Positions 1 through 8,497 of a stretch of 64,000 nucleotides of DNA are shown piece by piece. This stretch comes from CAVQMC01 sp963713505 (GTDB taxonomy: Bacteria; Bacteroidota; Ignavibacteria; Ignavibacteriales; Ignavibacteriaceae): assembly GCA_963713505.1 (NCBI GenBank), contig CAVQMC010000001.1:186001-250000 (forward strand), written 5' to 3'. Positions within the stretch are counted from its first letter, which is position 1, and each line of letters begins with the position of its first letter. The notes beneath the pieces were generated by a model, which was given only the letters and a program-made list of their open reading frames with translations, was not told the origin of the DNA and ran no database searches. A program made the translations under genes and the position numbers.

Positions 1-1
1 G

Positions 2-985
2 AATGTTGTTTTTCATGAAGTTGAAATGAGCAGTTATCCTTTATTTGAATTTCCTTTATATGCATTAGCCTTAGCAAGTAAAATGGTGGAAGTTGTTGAA
101 TATGAAAAGCTTGATGTTCTTCATGTACATTATGCAATTCCTCATGCCAGCAGTGCTTATTTGGCAAAACAAATGTTAAAAGGTAAAAGGGATATTAAAA
201 TTGTTACAACATTGCACGGAACTGATATTACTTTAGTCGGATTAGAACCATCTTTTCTTCCTCTGGTAAAATTCAGTATTGAACAAAGCGATGGTGTTAC
301 TGCAGTATCAAGATTTCTAAAAGAAAAAACGAACACCAATTACGACATTCAAAAAGATATAAGCGTAATTCCGAATTTTATAGACACAGAAATATATAAA
401 CCAAAAGAGAAGTGTGTTCACAAAGAACAGTTCGCTCCGAAAGGAGAAAAAATTCTTGTTCATACTTCTAACTTCAGACAGGTAAAACGCGTAACGGATA
501 CAATAAGAATTTTAGAACAGGTTATAAAAGAAGTGCCTGCAAAATTACTTCTTGTCGGAGACGGTCCGGACAGATCCGAATGCGAAAGACTCTGCAGACA
601 GTTAAATCTTTGTGACCACGTAAAGTTTTTAGGTAAACAAGACGGTCTTGTAGAAATTCTTGACTCATCTGATGTTTTTTTAATTCCATCTCAATCAGAA
701 AGTTTTGGATTAGCTGCTTTAGAAGCAATGTCGTGCGGGCTTCCGGTTGTTAGTTCCAGTGTCGGCGGCTTGCCGGAATTAGTTAAACATAATGAAACCG
801 GTTTTATAGCTGAGATCGGTGATATTGAAAGAATGGCAAAATATACTGTTGATCTTTTGACAAACAAAAGGAAGTACGAATTGTTTTCTCAAAATGCCAG
901 GAATAGAGCTGTAAATAAATTTGATAGATCTAAGATAGTTCCAATGTATGAAAACATTTATAAAAAAGTTCTTGATTCAAAATAA
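2..985 (+). CDS. bshA: N-acetyl-alpha-D-glucosaminyl L-malate synthase BshA (5'-truncated by window edge)
   Basis: GT-B fold glycosyltransferase (GT4) that joins UDP-GlcNAc and L-malate in the first step of bacillithiol synthesis, in the cytoplasm. The frame is open to the window edge (first full codon at base 2), so the N-terminal part is missing. Seen: the BshA-typical stretch 'HVHYAIPHASSAYLAKQM', the loop 'LHGTDITLVG', and near the C-terminus the GT4 EX7E motif in 'ESFGLAALEA' followed by 'SCGLPVV'. The BshA assignment rests on the HVHYAIPHA region, which generic GT4 enzymes lack. No other bacillithiol gene lies in the window. The next gene starts 11 bases downstream and may be co-transcribed. 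Confidence 0.88.
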   Translation, partial: NVVFHEVEMSSYPLFEFPLYALALASKMVEVVEYEKLDVLHVHYAIPHASSAYLAKQMLKGKRDIKIVTTLHGTDITLVGLEPSFLPLVKFSIEQSDGVTAVSRFLKEKTNTNYDIQKDISVIPNFIDTEIYKPKEKCVHKEQFAPKGEKILVHTSNFRQVKRVTDTIRILEQVIKEVPAKLLLVGDGPDRSECERLCRQLNLCDHVKFLGKQDGLVEILDSSDVFLIPSQSESFGLAALEAMSCGLPVVSSSVGGLPELVKHNETGFIAEIGDIERMAKYTVDLLTNKRKYELFSQNARNRAVNKFDRSKIVPMYENIYKKVLDSK

Positions 986-996
986 AAAAAAGTTTT

Positions 997-1425
997 GTGA
1001 CTGAAAAAGAATTTATATCGGAATGGATAAATAAAATATCCAAGGAACAAACAAAAAAATTCCCTGATGATTTTATTAATTTCAAAAATGCAAATGAAAT
1101 TGAACTTCCTAAAAAAACTTTGGTAATAGGTCAGCAGTTTTTTGGTTCTTTTGAAGTTATTACAGTAAACGGAACACTTGTACTTCACGCTGAAAGTCAC
1201 GATAAAGCGAAGTATATTATTTATGCAAATAAAGAAAAACCGGCGAAGATAAAAATTCCTCAAGAAGAAAGTGAAATTAAAAAAGCAGTTTCGGAATATG
1301 AGAAATATCTTGATTCTATAATTAAGCAGATTGAAACAGATTATAAGAAAAAATTCCCCGGTATGAAAAACTCCGCCGGAGTTGTAAATGAAATTTTTAG
1401 AGTATCAAATTTTACAAGATATTGA
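997..1425 (+). CDS. Hypothetical protein, 142 aa
   Basis: Not recognised. A 142-residue soluble protein with no signal peptide or membrane segment, rich in Lys and Glu. The centre is predicted beta-rich ('KTLVIGQQFFGSFEVITVNG', then 'LVLHAESHDKAKYIIYA'), and the C-terminal half looks like an amphipathic helix ('SEYEKYLDSIIKQIETDYKK'). The start chosen is GTG at 997, because no ATG lies between the bshA stop and this codon. No Shine-Dalgarno sequence is visible. It sits between bshA and an RNA methyltransferase on the same strand with gaps of about 11 bases, so it is probably in an operon with them. The intact frame and position support a real gene; the function is unknown. Confidence 0.6.
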   Translation: MTEKEFISEWINKISKEQTKKFPDDFINFKNANEIELPKKTLVIGQQFFGSFEVITVNGTLVLHAESHDKAKYIIYANKEKPAKIKIPQEESEIKKAVSEYEKYLDSIIKQIETDYKKKFPGMKNSAGVVNEIFRVSNFTRY

Positions 1426-1436
1426 ATTGACAAAAC

Positions 1437-2873
1437 GTGATTGAAGTAAGCGATAAAATTCTAAGTTATTTGAATAAGCTTTACGGGGAACATGCTTCGG
1501 AAAAATATTTAAATTTTATTGAAGAAGAGCCTGCCTTATATATTAGAGTAAATAATCTTAAAGTTTCAACTGAAAAATTATCTTCAATTCTTAAAACTAA
1601 TTATAATATTCAGACGGAAAATGTTGAAAACATTGATAATGCTTTAAAAGTTTTAAGCAATCACGATCTTTTAGGAAAAACGATAGAACATATTAATGGG
1701 TTATTTTATATCCAAAGTCTTTCTTCAATGTTACCGCCGATTGTCCTTAATCCGAATGAAAATGAAAAGGTTTTAGATTTATGCGCAGCTCCAGGTTCAA
1801 AATCAACTGAGATTTCAGAATTAATGAATAACCGCGGAACTTTAATACTTAATGAAATTCAGTTAGATAGAGTTAAAGCACTTGTTTACAATATAGATAG
1901 AATGAACATTCTTAACGCTGGAGTTATTCATTCAAAGGGAGAAACATTAAGCAAAGTTTACGACAATTATTTTGATAAAATCTTAGTCGATGCTCCTTGC
2001 AGCGGACTCGGAATAATTCAAAAGAAAAATGAAGTAAGCAATTGGTGGTCGTTAAACAGAGTTGACAGATTGGCCGATCTTCAGCTTCGTCTTTTAATTG
2101 CGGCAGTCAAAATGCTTAAACCGGGCGGTGAAGTTGTCTATTCAACATGTACTTTAACTCCCGAAGAAAATGAAGCAATAGTTAATAAAGTTTTGCTTAA
2201 ATATCCTGTAGAAATAAAAGAAATAGATTTACCTGTTAATTCTAATTCCGGATTCACAAAATTCGGAGAAAATAAATTTGACGAAAAACTTTCTTTAGCA
2301 AAAAGAATAATTCCATGGGAAACAAACAGTGACGGATTTTTTATTGCAAAATTAGTTAAGACTGAAAAAACTGAGCCGCCGGAGAAAATCCATATAAAGG
2401 AAAAAGATATTAAAGTATTAAAATATAAAGACAAACAAATCAATAATTTGTTAAAAAAGATCGAAGACTATTTTGAAATTCCAGGAGAGATCTTAAATAA
2501 TTTCAATTATATTTTAAAAGGAAACGATCTTTTCTTTATAAATAATGAATGGGAATTATTTCATCCGGATCTGTTTCAAAGAATCGGAATTCAATTTGGT
2601 ACGATAGACAATAAAGGTGAATTAAACCTGCATACAAATGCTGCACAATTTTTAAATAATAATATTAAAAACAATATTTATAAAATTGAAATTCAACCCG
2701 AGTTAAAAACATACCTGGAAGGCGGAATAATTAAAAATGATAATTATACTTCCGGTCAATATGCAATTAAGTTTCAGGATTTTATAATTGGAACTGCAAT
2801 TGGGGGAACTTCCGGTTTGAAAAGCAGATTTCCCCGTTCAAAAAGAACACAGCAAATTCTTACAGATTTTTAA
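1437..2873 (+). CDS. RsmB/RsmF-family (NOL1/NOP2/Sun) RNA cytosine-C5 methyltransferase
   Basis: SAM-dependent 5-methylcytosine methyltransferase of the RsmB/RsmF group acting on rRNA. Seen: an N-terminal region with 'YIRVNN' typical of RsmF-like enzymes, SAM motif I 'DLCAAPGSKS' (about residues 114-123), 'DAPCSGLG' with Cys188, and 'STCTLTPEENE' with Cys238. These two cysteines are the release and nucleophile pair of this family. The roughly 170-residue C-terminal extension resembles the PUA-like tail of RsmF. The start is GTG at 1437, since the first in-frame ATG would cut into conserved sequence. At 478 aa it is close to E. coli RsmF length. RsmF rather than RsmB is favoured by the lack of an NusB-like N-terminal domain. 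The target base cannot be read from sequence. Confidence 0.85.
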   Translation: MIEVSDKILSYLNKLYGEHASEKYLNFIEEEPALYIRVNNLKVSTEKLSSILKTNYNIQTENVENIDNALKVLSNHDLLGKTIEHINGLFYIQSLSSMLPPIVLNPNENEKVLDLCAAPGSKSTEISELMNNRGTLILNEIQLDRVKALVYNIDRMNILNAGVIHSKGETLSKVYDNYFDKILVDAPCSGLGIIQKKNEVSNWWSLNRVDRLADLQLRLLIAAVKMLKPGGEVVYSTCTLTPEENEAIVNKVLLKYPVEIKEIDLPVNSNSGFTKFGENKFDEKLSLAKRIIPWETNSDGFFIAKLVKTEKTEPPEKIHIKEKDIKVLKYKDKQINNLLKKIEDYFEIPGEILNNFNYILKGNDLFFINNEWELFHPDLFQRIGIQFGTIDNKGELNLHTNAAQFLNNNIKNNIYKIEIQPELKTYLEGGIIKNDNYTSGQYAIKFQDFIIGTAIGGTSGLKSRFPRSKRTQQILTDF

Positions 2874-2875
2874 TA

Positions 2876-2907
2876 AAAAAGGCTGAAGTTTTTGCTTCAG
2901 CCTTTTT
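2876..2907. terminator. Bidirectional rho-independent terminator between methyltransferase gene and glnA
   Basis: A perfect 13-bp stem (aaaaaggctgaag / cttcagccttttt) with a 6-base loop lies just after the methyltransferase stop and 21 bases after the convergent glnA stop. The A-run on one side and T-run on the other let it work on both strands. Confidence 0.85.
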
Positions 2908-2928
2908 ACATTTTAATGAATTAATTTA

Positions 2929-4356
2929 TTAAACATCATAATATAAATTAAATTCATAAGGATGCGGCTGGAGAGCCATTGGTTTAATTTCTTTTTCTGT
3001 TTTATATTTAATCCAGGTTTCAATTACATCTTCGGTAAATACATCGCCTTTCAATAAATATTCATGATCATCCATTAAAGCTTTTAATGCTTCATTTAAA
3101 CTTCCCGGAGTTGAAGGAACATTTGCTAGTTCTTCCGGCTCCATATCATAAATATCTTTATCCAAAGGTTCACCGGGATCAATTCTGTTTATAATTCCGT
3201 CCAATCCTGCCATCAGAATTGCAGAAAAACCTAGATAAGGATTACCGGAAGGATCGGGACATCTGAATTCAACTCTCTTAGACTTTGGACTGGTTGAATA
3301 CATCGGAATTCTAACAGAAGCACTTCTGTTTCTCTGTGAATAAGCAAGATTAACAGGAGCTTCAAAACCCGGAACCAAGCGTTTATAAGAATTAGTAGTT
3401 GGATTTGTAAACGCTAACAATGAAGCAGCATGTTTTAAAATTCCGCCGATAAAATATAAGCCTGTTTCACTTAAACCTGCGTAGCCGCTGCCTGCAAATA
3501 ACGGTTTCCCTTTTTTCCATAAACTTGTATGAACATGCATACCGCTTCCGTTATCTCCGAAAACAGGTTTCGGCATATATGTAACTGTTCTGCCGTTTTT
3601 CTTTGCTGTATTTTTAACAATATATTTAAATAGTAATAATTGATCGGCAGCTTTTACCAATGGCTGAAATCTTAAATCAATTTCGCATTGTCCGCCGCTT
3701 GCAACTTCATGATGCTGAGCTTCAACATCAATTCCGGATTCTATTAAATTAGAAACCATTTCATTTCTTAAATCCATTAAAGCATCAGTCGGTGGGACAG
3801 GGAAATAACCTTCTTTATATCTTGGTTTATAACCTAGGTTTGGACCTTCGTCTCTGCCGCTGTTCCATCTTCCTTCAATAGAATCAACCATATAAAAACT
3901 TCCGTTTGGTTTAGAATCAAAACGGACATCATCAAAAACAAAAAACTCCGCTTCAGGGCCAAAATAAACTGTATCCGCAATTCCGGTAGAATTCAAATAA
4001 GCTTCAGCTTTTTGAGCAATATTTCTGGGACATCGTGAATATTTTTCTTTTGTGGCAGGTTCGTAAACATCGCATATTAAACTAACTGTCGGCTGTTCAA
4101 TAAATTTATCCACAAACATTGTATTTGGATCGGGAATAATAAGCATATCACTTTCGTTAATTGCTTTCCATCCCCTAATTGAAGAACCGTCAAATCCATA
4201 TCCGTCTTCAAAAGAATCTTTGCTTAATTGAGAAGCAGGAACGGTAAAGTGCTGCCACTGACCGGGAAAATCCATAAACTTTAAATCAACAAATTTTATT
4301 TTGTTTGATTGTACAAACTTCAATACATTTTCAATTGGGGAGTTAACTTTAGCCAT
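2929..4356 (-). CDS. glnA: Glutamine synthetase type I
   Basis: Makes glutamine from glutamate, ammonia and ATP; a cytoplasmic dodecamer in this family. Seen: beta-Grasp signature 'DGYGFDGSSIRGW' (51-63), metal-binding 'GPEAEFFVFD' (133-142), ATP-site signature 'KPVFGDNGSGMHVHTSLW' (263-280), and 'NRSASVRIP'. Length (475 aa) fits the GlnA-I beta group. Tyr403 in 'DKDIYDMEPEE' sits where the adenylylated tyrosine lies in GSI-beta enzymes, so adenylylation control is possible but unproven; no glnE is in view. It lies 26 bases downstream of an AsnC/Lrp-type regulator on the same strand, so it is probably the second gene of that operon and under that regulator's control. Confidence 0.95.
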   Translation of the reverse strand: MAKVNSPIENVLKFVQSNKIKFVDLKFMDFPGQWQHFTVPASQLSKDSFEDGYGFDGSSIRGWKAINESDMLIIPDPNTMFVDKFIEQPTVSLICDVYEPATKEKYSRCPRNIAQKAEAYLNSTGIADTVYFGPEAEFFVFDDVRFDSKPNGSFYMVDSIEGRWNSGRDEGPNLGYKPRYKEGYFPVPPTDALMDLRNEMVSNLIESGIDVEAQHHEVASGGQCEIDLRFQPLVKAADQLLLFKYIVKNTAKKNGRTVTYMPKPVFGDNGSGMHVHTSLWKKGKPLFAGSGYAGLSETGLYFIGGILKHAASLLAFTNPTTNSYKRLVPGFEAPVNLAYSQRNRSASVRIPMYSTSPKSKRVEFRCPDPSGNPYLGFSAILMAGLDGIINRIDPGEPLDKDIYDMEPEELANVPSTPGSLNEALKALMDDHEYLLKGDVFTEDVIETWIKYKTEKEIKPMALQPHPYEFNLYYDV

Positions 4357-4382
4357 AAATATTCCTTTTTATTTTTGATTAA

Positions 4383-4829
4383 TTAAATATCCAATGCATC
4401 TGTTTCTTTAATTGTAGATAAAACAAATGTAGTTTTAGTAGACATAACTCCGGGCCATGCCTGAATTTCCCCTAGTAATTTCTCCAATGCTTCGGAATTT
4501 TTTACAACAGCTTTTAATAAATGCGATCCTTCACCAAGCACAGAATGACATTCGACTATTTTAGGATTCTTTTCAACTTTTAAAATCAAATTTTTATAAT
4601 GTTTTGATGATTCCATCATAACTAAAATGTAAGCCATTATATCATAACCAAAAGCATGGCGGTTTAACTTTGTATAATACCCTTCAATTATTCCTTTTTC
4701 TTCCATCTTCTTTAAACGCTCACTTACGGATGGAATTGATAATCCAACAGCTTCCGCCAATTCATTTCTTTTCGTTCTGCCGTTTTTCTGAAGTATCTCC
4801 AAAACTTTAATATCTAAGTTATCTAGCAT
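4383..4829 (-). CDS. Lrp/AsnC-family transcriptional regulator
   Basis: DNA-binding regulator that senses amino acids. Seen: an N-terminal winged helix-turn-helix ('RNELAEAVGLSIPSVSERLK', about residues 20-39) and a C-terminal RAM/ACT-like ligand domain (about 65-140) with the 'VECHSVLGEGSHLLKAVVKN' segment typical of Lrp proteins. Length (148 aa) is normal. It is the first gene of a two-gene unit with glnA, so glutamine or nitrogen status is a reasonable ligand guess (inference). An inverted repeat at 4912-4950, about 85 bases upstream of its start, is a candidate autoregulatory site. Confidence 0.9.
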   Translation of the reverse strand: MLDNLDIKVLEILQKNGRTKRNELAEAVGLSIPSVSERLKKMEEKGIIEGYYTKLNRHAFGYDIMAYILVMMESSKHYKNLILKVEKNPKIVECHSVLGEGSHLLKAVVKNSEALEKLLGEIQAWPGVMSTKTTFVLSTIKETDALDI

Positions 4830-4911
4830 GATTTACTTTAATTTTTTAGGTTATTTTAAAATTATGGCGATAAATATAAGGCAAGCTTTTTAATTATGCA
4901 AGCATTTTAAT

Positions 4912-4950
4912 GTAAAATTTTAATTAATTTATATTAATTACAAATTTTAC
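4912..4950. promoter_or_regulatory. Near-perfect AT-rich inverted repeat upstream of the AsnC/Lrp-glnA operon
   Basis: Left arm gtaaaattttaattaat and right arm attaattacaaattttac pair over 17 bases with one bulged base around a short centre. Lrp-family operators are AT-rich palindromes of this kind, and autoregulation is common in the family. The repeat is also downstream of the preceding glycosyltransferase gene on the same strand, so a terminator role is the alternative. A short direct repeat 'gcaagc' lies next to it at about 4881-4903. Confidence 0.4.
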
Positions 4951-4990
4951 CGAAATATTTAAACTATAATCCTAATTAATACTTAATTAA

Positions 4991-5806
4991 TTAACTTCCT
5001 TGTGAGATTCCAAAAGGTGTGTAATATTTTTTTTCTTTTTTGACCTGATCAAATTGATCAAGATTTTTTTGAGGTCTTTCCTGCAGTTTATGATATAAAT
5101 GATATTGAACGGCAATATTATTCAGAGGAATAATTTTACCGCCGTTTAATTCGAAGCGAAATTGGATGTCACTGTCCTCCCCGATCGAAGGCGCTTCATA
5201 TCTTTCATCGAATCCGTTAATACCAACAAAATCTTTTTTATGAATTGAAAAGTTACAGCCTAATAATCCCCTCTTTTTCTTATTAAAATAATTTCTTAGA
5301 AAATGATTTTTGAAATACATTCCTTTTTCAATATCGTAAGATTTTCCGAAGATTCCATCAAAGGTTAATTTTAAAAAATTATTTTCAAGATATCCATTTT
5401 TAATTTTTTCCACTGTTAAACTTCGTGTAAAATTTTCAGATAAGTTCACTCTTCTTCCTGTTAGACAAACTTTTTCTTTTTTATTCTGAAAATGTTCCTT
5501 AATAAATTCAGAATGCGGAACACAATCGCCGTCAATAAATATTAAATAATCTGAATTAGAATTAACAATTGCCTGGTTTAAAATTTTGTTTTTCCTGAAT
5601 CCGTTATCCGGCTGCCATAAATGAATTAATGGAAAGGAAATTTGTGTGGAAAGTTCTTCTATTTTTTCAACAACGTCTTGCGATGATCCGTCATCTGCTA
5701 TAATAATTTCAAAATCCCTGAAGGTTTGTCTTTCTAATCCCGCCAATACAAATTCTAGGTAATCGAGTCGGTTATAAAAAGAAATTATTAAGGAGGCTTT
5801 TTTCAT
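4991..5806 (-). CDS. Family 2 glycosyltransferase
   Basis: Inverting GT-A glycosyltransferase, probably cytoplasmic, acting in glycan or polysaccharide assembly; donor and acceptor unknown. Seen: 'ASLIISFYNR' at the N-terminus, 'ADDGSS' (37-42), the metal-binding 'DGDC' (92-95), and near the C-terminus 'GEDSDIQFRFELNGG', the acidic motif of the GT2/Glyco_tranf_7C type. Length 271 aa is normal; no membrane segment. It follows a tiny basic ORF on the same strand by 2 bases. Confident in the family, not in the substrate. Confidence 0.85.
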   Translation of the reverse strand: MKKASLIISFYNRLDYLEFVLAGLERQTFRDFEIIIADDGSSQDVVEKIEELSTQISFPLIHLWQPDNGFRKNKILNQAIVNSNSDYLIFIDGDCVPHSEFIKEHFQNKKEKVCLTGRRVNLSENFTRSLTVEKIKNGYLENNFLKLTFDGIFGKSYDIEKGMYFKNHFLRNYFNKKKRGLLGCNFSIHKKDFVGINGFDERYEAPSIGEDSDIQFRFELNGGKIIPLNNIAVQYHLYHKLQERPQKNLDQFDQVKKEKKYYTPFGISQGS

Positions 5807-5808
5807 AT

Positions 5809-5943
5809 TTATTTCGATTCCTCAGAAATCTTTTTACGAATTTTCTCTTTTTCTTTATTCCTTTTATAAGCCTTTTTGCTTTCCTCTGTTTTCGGCGGTT
5901 TTTGCGGAACCGGAATTCTTATTTGTTTTTTCTTTTCCTTCAT
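5809..5943 (-). CDS. Small lysine-rich protein, 44 aa
   Basis: ATG at 5943 to TAA at 5809 encodes 44 residues with very high Lys/Glu content, beginning MKEKKKQIRIPVPQKPPK and ending in a charged helix (KEKEKIRKKISEESK). The stop lies 2 bases before the ATG of the glycosyltransferase, an arrangement typical of translational coupling. No cysteine, signal peptide or membrane segment is present. The proline-containing segment followed by a charged helix suggests an RNA- or ribosome-binding peptide, but that is only a guess. The main support is the tight spacing and intact frame. Confidence 0.5.
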   Translation of the reverse strand: MKEKKKQIRIPVPQKPPKTEESKKAYKRNKEKEKIRKKISEESK

Positions 5944-6039
5944 CGAAAAACTAATTATTATAAATTTTAGTTATTTTTGTATAGTGAAAATTCATTAGAC
6001 TGACAATAAATTTACTAAAACTTTACAAAATTAAATATT

Positions 6040-7878
6040 ATGAAAAAATTATTCCTGATAATATTAGCCTCTTCTTCTATAACATTTGGACAAATAGCCA
6101 TAAACGTTAATTCAAAAGTTCCGAGGGTTCCGGAATGGACCAAGGAAGCAGTTTGGTACCAGATTTTCCCTGAGAGATTTTCCAACGGTGATAAAAATAA
6201 TGACCCAACTCCGCATGATATGGAAGGCGCCTGGCCTTATAAAATCCCGGAAGGCTGGCAGATTTCTCCATGGACTTCCGACTGGTATGAATTGCAGCCG
6301 TGGGAAAAAGCAAACGGACATGATTTTTATTGGAATGCAGGCGTAAGAAGATACGGCGGAGATCTTCAAGGAATAATTGATCACTTAGATTATTTAAAAG
6401 AACTCGGAATAAATGCTATTTATTTAAATCCTGTTTTTGAATCTCCTTCCTTACATAAATATGATACGAGAATGTATCATCATATCGATAACAACTTTGG
6501 GCCGAATCCAAAAGAAGATGAGAAAATTTGGAGTGAAGAAAATCCCGGCGATCCTAAAACATGGGAATGGACTTCTGCCGATAGTTTATTTCTCCAACTT
6601 TTAAATAAAGCCCACCAAATGGGTTTTAAAGTAATTATAGACGGTGTATTTAATCATGTGGGAACATCTTTCTGGGCTTTTCAAGATGTAATTAAAAATC
6701 AGCAAAAATCTAAATACAAAGATTGGTTTATTATAAAATCATTTGATAATCCTAAAACACCGGAAGATGAGTTTGATTATCAAGGCTGGAACGGAGTTAA
6801 AGATTTACCTGAAATTAAAAAAGATCCTAAAACCGGTTTACAAAAAGATTTCAGTAAACATATTCATGCAATTGTTAAAAGATGGATGGATCCAAACGGC
6901 GACGGAAATCCTTCCGATGGAATTGACGGCTGGAGATTGGATGTTGCAGAAAAAGTTAGTCTTAGATTCTGGAAAACTTTTAGGAAATGGGTGAAAGATA
7001 TAAATCCGAATGCATATATAACCGGTGAAATCTGGTGGGAAGACTGGCCGAAAAATGTAATGTTTAATGCTGCTCCGTGGCTTCAAGGAAATTCTTTTGA
7101 CGGAGTTATGAATTACAGGTTCGCAAGAGCAGTTAAAAAATTTGTAATAGATCAAAAAGAACAAATAACTGCAGAAGCCTTTGCTGACAGTATTGAAATT
7201 TTAAAGAAAGAATATTCTGATGATAACTTTCATGCTGTTCAAAATTTAATGGACAGTCATGATGTTGACAGATTAGAGTCGCAAATCGTAAATCCCGACA
7301 GATGGTTTGATCATAAAGCAAATCCCGGACAAAACAGCAATTATTCTGCCTCTAAACCGGATAAAGAACAACTTATGAAACAATACTTAATTGCCGGAAT
7401 TCAGTTTACAATGCCGGGTGCTCCAATGATATATTATGGAGACGAAGCAGGAATGTGGGGCGGTGATGATCCGGATTGCAGAAAACCAATGGTTTGGAAA
7501 AACATGAATTATAATATTGAAAAAACCGATCCTTTGGGAAGACCAAGAAAACCTGATACTGTTAAGTTTGATCAAGATCTTTTTAATTGGTACCAAAAAT
7601 TAATTTTATTAAGAAAAGAAAATAAAACGTTGTCTCTTGGTGATTTACATTTCTTTTTAACTGATAACAATAAAAAGATTGTTGGCTATTCAAGATCTTC
7701 AGGAAATGATACTTATTATATAATTTTAAATAATAAACCTTTAAGTGATTCTATTGAACTTTCGAAAATTATAACAGATTCGGAATTAACTAATTTAGTA
7801 GACGGAAATAAATACAAAATGGTTGATGATAAGTATGAAATTCCATTAGCACCATATGGAATTGTCATACTTAAGTAA
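6040..7878 (+). CDS. Secreted GH13 alpha-amylase-family glycoside hydrolase
   Basis: Hydrolyses alpha-glucans or maltooligosaccharides; exported, since residues 1-17 form a signal peptide (MKKLFLIILASSSITFG, then Q). Seen: the (beta/alpha)8 barrel with region I 'DGVFNHVG' (201-208), nucleophile Asp301 in 'GWRLDVAE', acid/base Glu330 in 'ITGEIWWE', and Asp408 in 'LMDSHDVDR'; all catalytic residues are present. The style ('VWYQIFPERFSNGD') is that of the neopullulanase/cyclomaltodextrinase group, but no N-terminal N domain is present. A C-terminal beta domain ends the 612-residue protein and there is no T9SS tail. TATTTTTG at 5972-5979 resembles the Bacteroidota -7 box TAnnTTTG. A cytoplasmic paralogue lies at 27077-28856. 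Confidence 0.92.
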   Translation: MKKLFLIILASSSITFGQIAINVNSKVPRVPEWTKEAVWYQIFPERFSNGDKNNDPTPHDMEGAWPYKIPEGWQISPWTSDWYELQPWEKANGHDFYWNAGVRRYGGDLQGIIDHLDYLKELGINAIYLNPVFESPSLHKYDTRMYHHIDNNFGPNPKEDEKIWSEENPGDPKTWEWTSADSLFLQLLNKAHQMGFKVIIDGVFNHVGTSFWAFQDVIKNQQKSKYKDWFIIKSFDNPKTPEDEFDYQGWNGVKDLPEIKKDPKTGLQKDFSKHIHAIVKRWMDPNGDGNPSDGIDGWRLDVAEKVSLRFWKTFRKWVKDINPNAYITGEIWWEDWPKNVMFNAAPWLQGNSFDGVMNYRFARAVKKFVIDQKEQITAEAFADSIEILKKEYSDDNFHAVQNLMDSHDVDRLESQIVNPDRWFDHKANPGQNSNYSASKPDKEQLMKQYLIAGIQFTMPGAPMIYYGDEAGMWGGDDPDCRKPMVWKNMNYNIEKTDPLGRPRKPDTVKFDQDLFNWYQKLILLRKENKTLSLGDLHFFLTDNNKKIVGYSRSSGNDTYYIILNNKPLSDSIELSKIITDSELTNLVDGNKYKMVDDKYEIPLAPYGIVILK

Positions 7879-7897
7879 TTTTAAATAGTTTTTAAGT

Positions 7898-8056
7898 TTA
7901 GAAGATCGCATAAATAAACGGCGCCAAAGCCGAGCCTTGAGTTAATATTATTAAACCGCCTAAAAGCAGCAGTAATATTAATATAGGCGCCAGCCACCAT
8001 TTTTTTCTTACTTTCAGAAAATCCCAAAGTTCTGAAAGTATTGATAATTTGCTCAT
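7898..8056 (-). CDS. DUF5989/SxtK-like small membrane protein, 52 aa
   Basis: Encodes MSKLSILSELWDFLKVRKK followed by a single membrane helix (about residues 20-41) and a conserved-looking end 'TQGSALAPFIYAIF'. I recognise this as the short membrane protein (DUF5989 type) that accompanies carbamoyltransferases and SxtJ-family proteins; the saxitoxin cluster has a similar small gene, sxtK. It is third in the operon carbamoyltransferase-SxtJ-this gene, 15 bases after SxtJ. The basic N-terminus should lie in the cytoplasm. Biochemical role unknown. Too short for usual ORF length cut-offs but clearly coding, and placed by the frame of its ATG at 8056. Confidence 0.85.
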   Translation of the reverse strand: MSKLSILSELWDFLKVRKKWWLAPILILLLLLGGLIILTQGSALAPFIYAIF

Positions 8057-8071
8057 TAATTTTCCCTTTAT

Positions 8072-8488
8072 TTAAAACTGTCTTTCGTAATCGATTGCTT
8101 CTTTCTTTTTGCTTTCCCTTTTGATCCAATAAGTGTCAGCATTTTTATTGAATCCTAAATCCAAAAAATCTTTTCTGAATAATTTTGCCATAAAACCTAC
8201 AGGAGTCAATACTAAATAAAACAAAATTGTAAGAATAACTCTAGTCATTACCCAGCCAAGAATTATTGCAAGAGTCATCCAGATTTTATTTAAAGGTCTC
8301 AAAATAACAGGAAATAGAAAAGCACTTAAAACTAAAAATAATCCAATTCCGCCAAAGTAATGATAAGTAGGCTTGTTAAACCAAAATAAAAGAAGAGCTA
8401 AAATCACTAAGACAATTCCGACAGTTAATCCGAATTTTCTGAGATCTTTTTTGGTTTCTTTTATGTTTTTTATATCATCAATCAGCAT
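8072..8488 (-). CDS. SxtJ-family membrane protein
   Basis: A 138-residue integral membrane protein with three to four hydrophobic segments (about residues 20-36, 42-62, 70-82 and 83-103), charged N- and C-terminal ends, and a C-terminal tail 'FRKDFLDLGFNKNADTYWIKR'. Layout and neighbours match the SxtJ family, whose members sit between a NodU/HypF-like carbamoyltransferase and a roughly 50-residue membrane protein. It starts 9 bases after the carbamoyltransferase stop and ends 15 bases before the DUF5989 gene, so the three are an operon. The family has no known activity; a scaffold or membrane anchor for the carbamoyltransferase is an inference from context only. Confidence 0.85.
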   Translation of the reverse strand: MLIDDIKNIKETKKDLRKFGLTVGIVLVILALLLFWFNKPTYHYFGGIGLFLVLSAFLFPVILRPLNKIWMTLAIILGWVMTRVILTILFYLVLTPVGFMAKLFRKDFLDLGFNKNADTYWIKRESKKKEAIDYERQF

Positions 8489-8497
8489 ATAAATTCC

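Noticed and set aside
7881..8129. An 82-residue minus-strand frame over the same bases as the 52-residue DUF5989-type gene
   Set aside because: Its product lacks family sequence and overlaps SxtJ; the 7898-8056 frame carries the recognisable protein.
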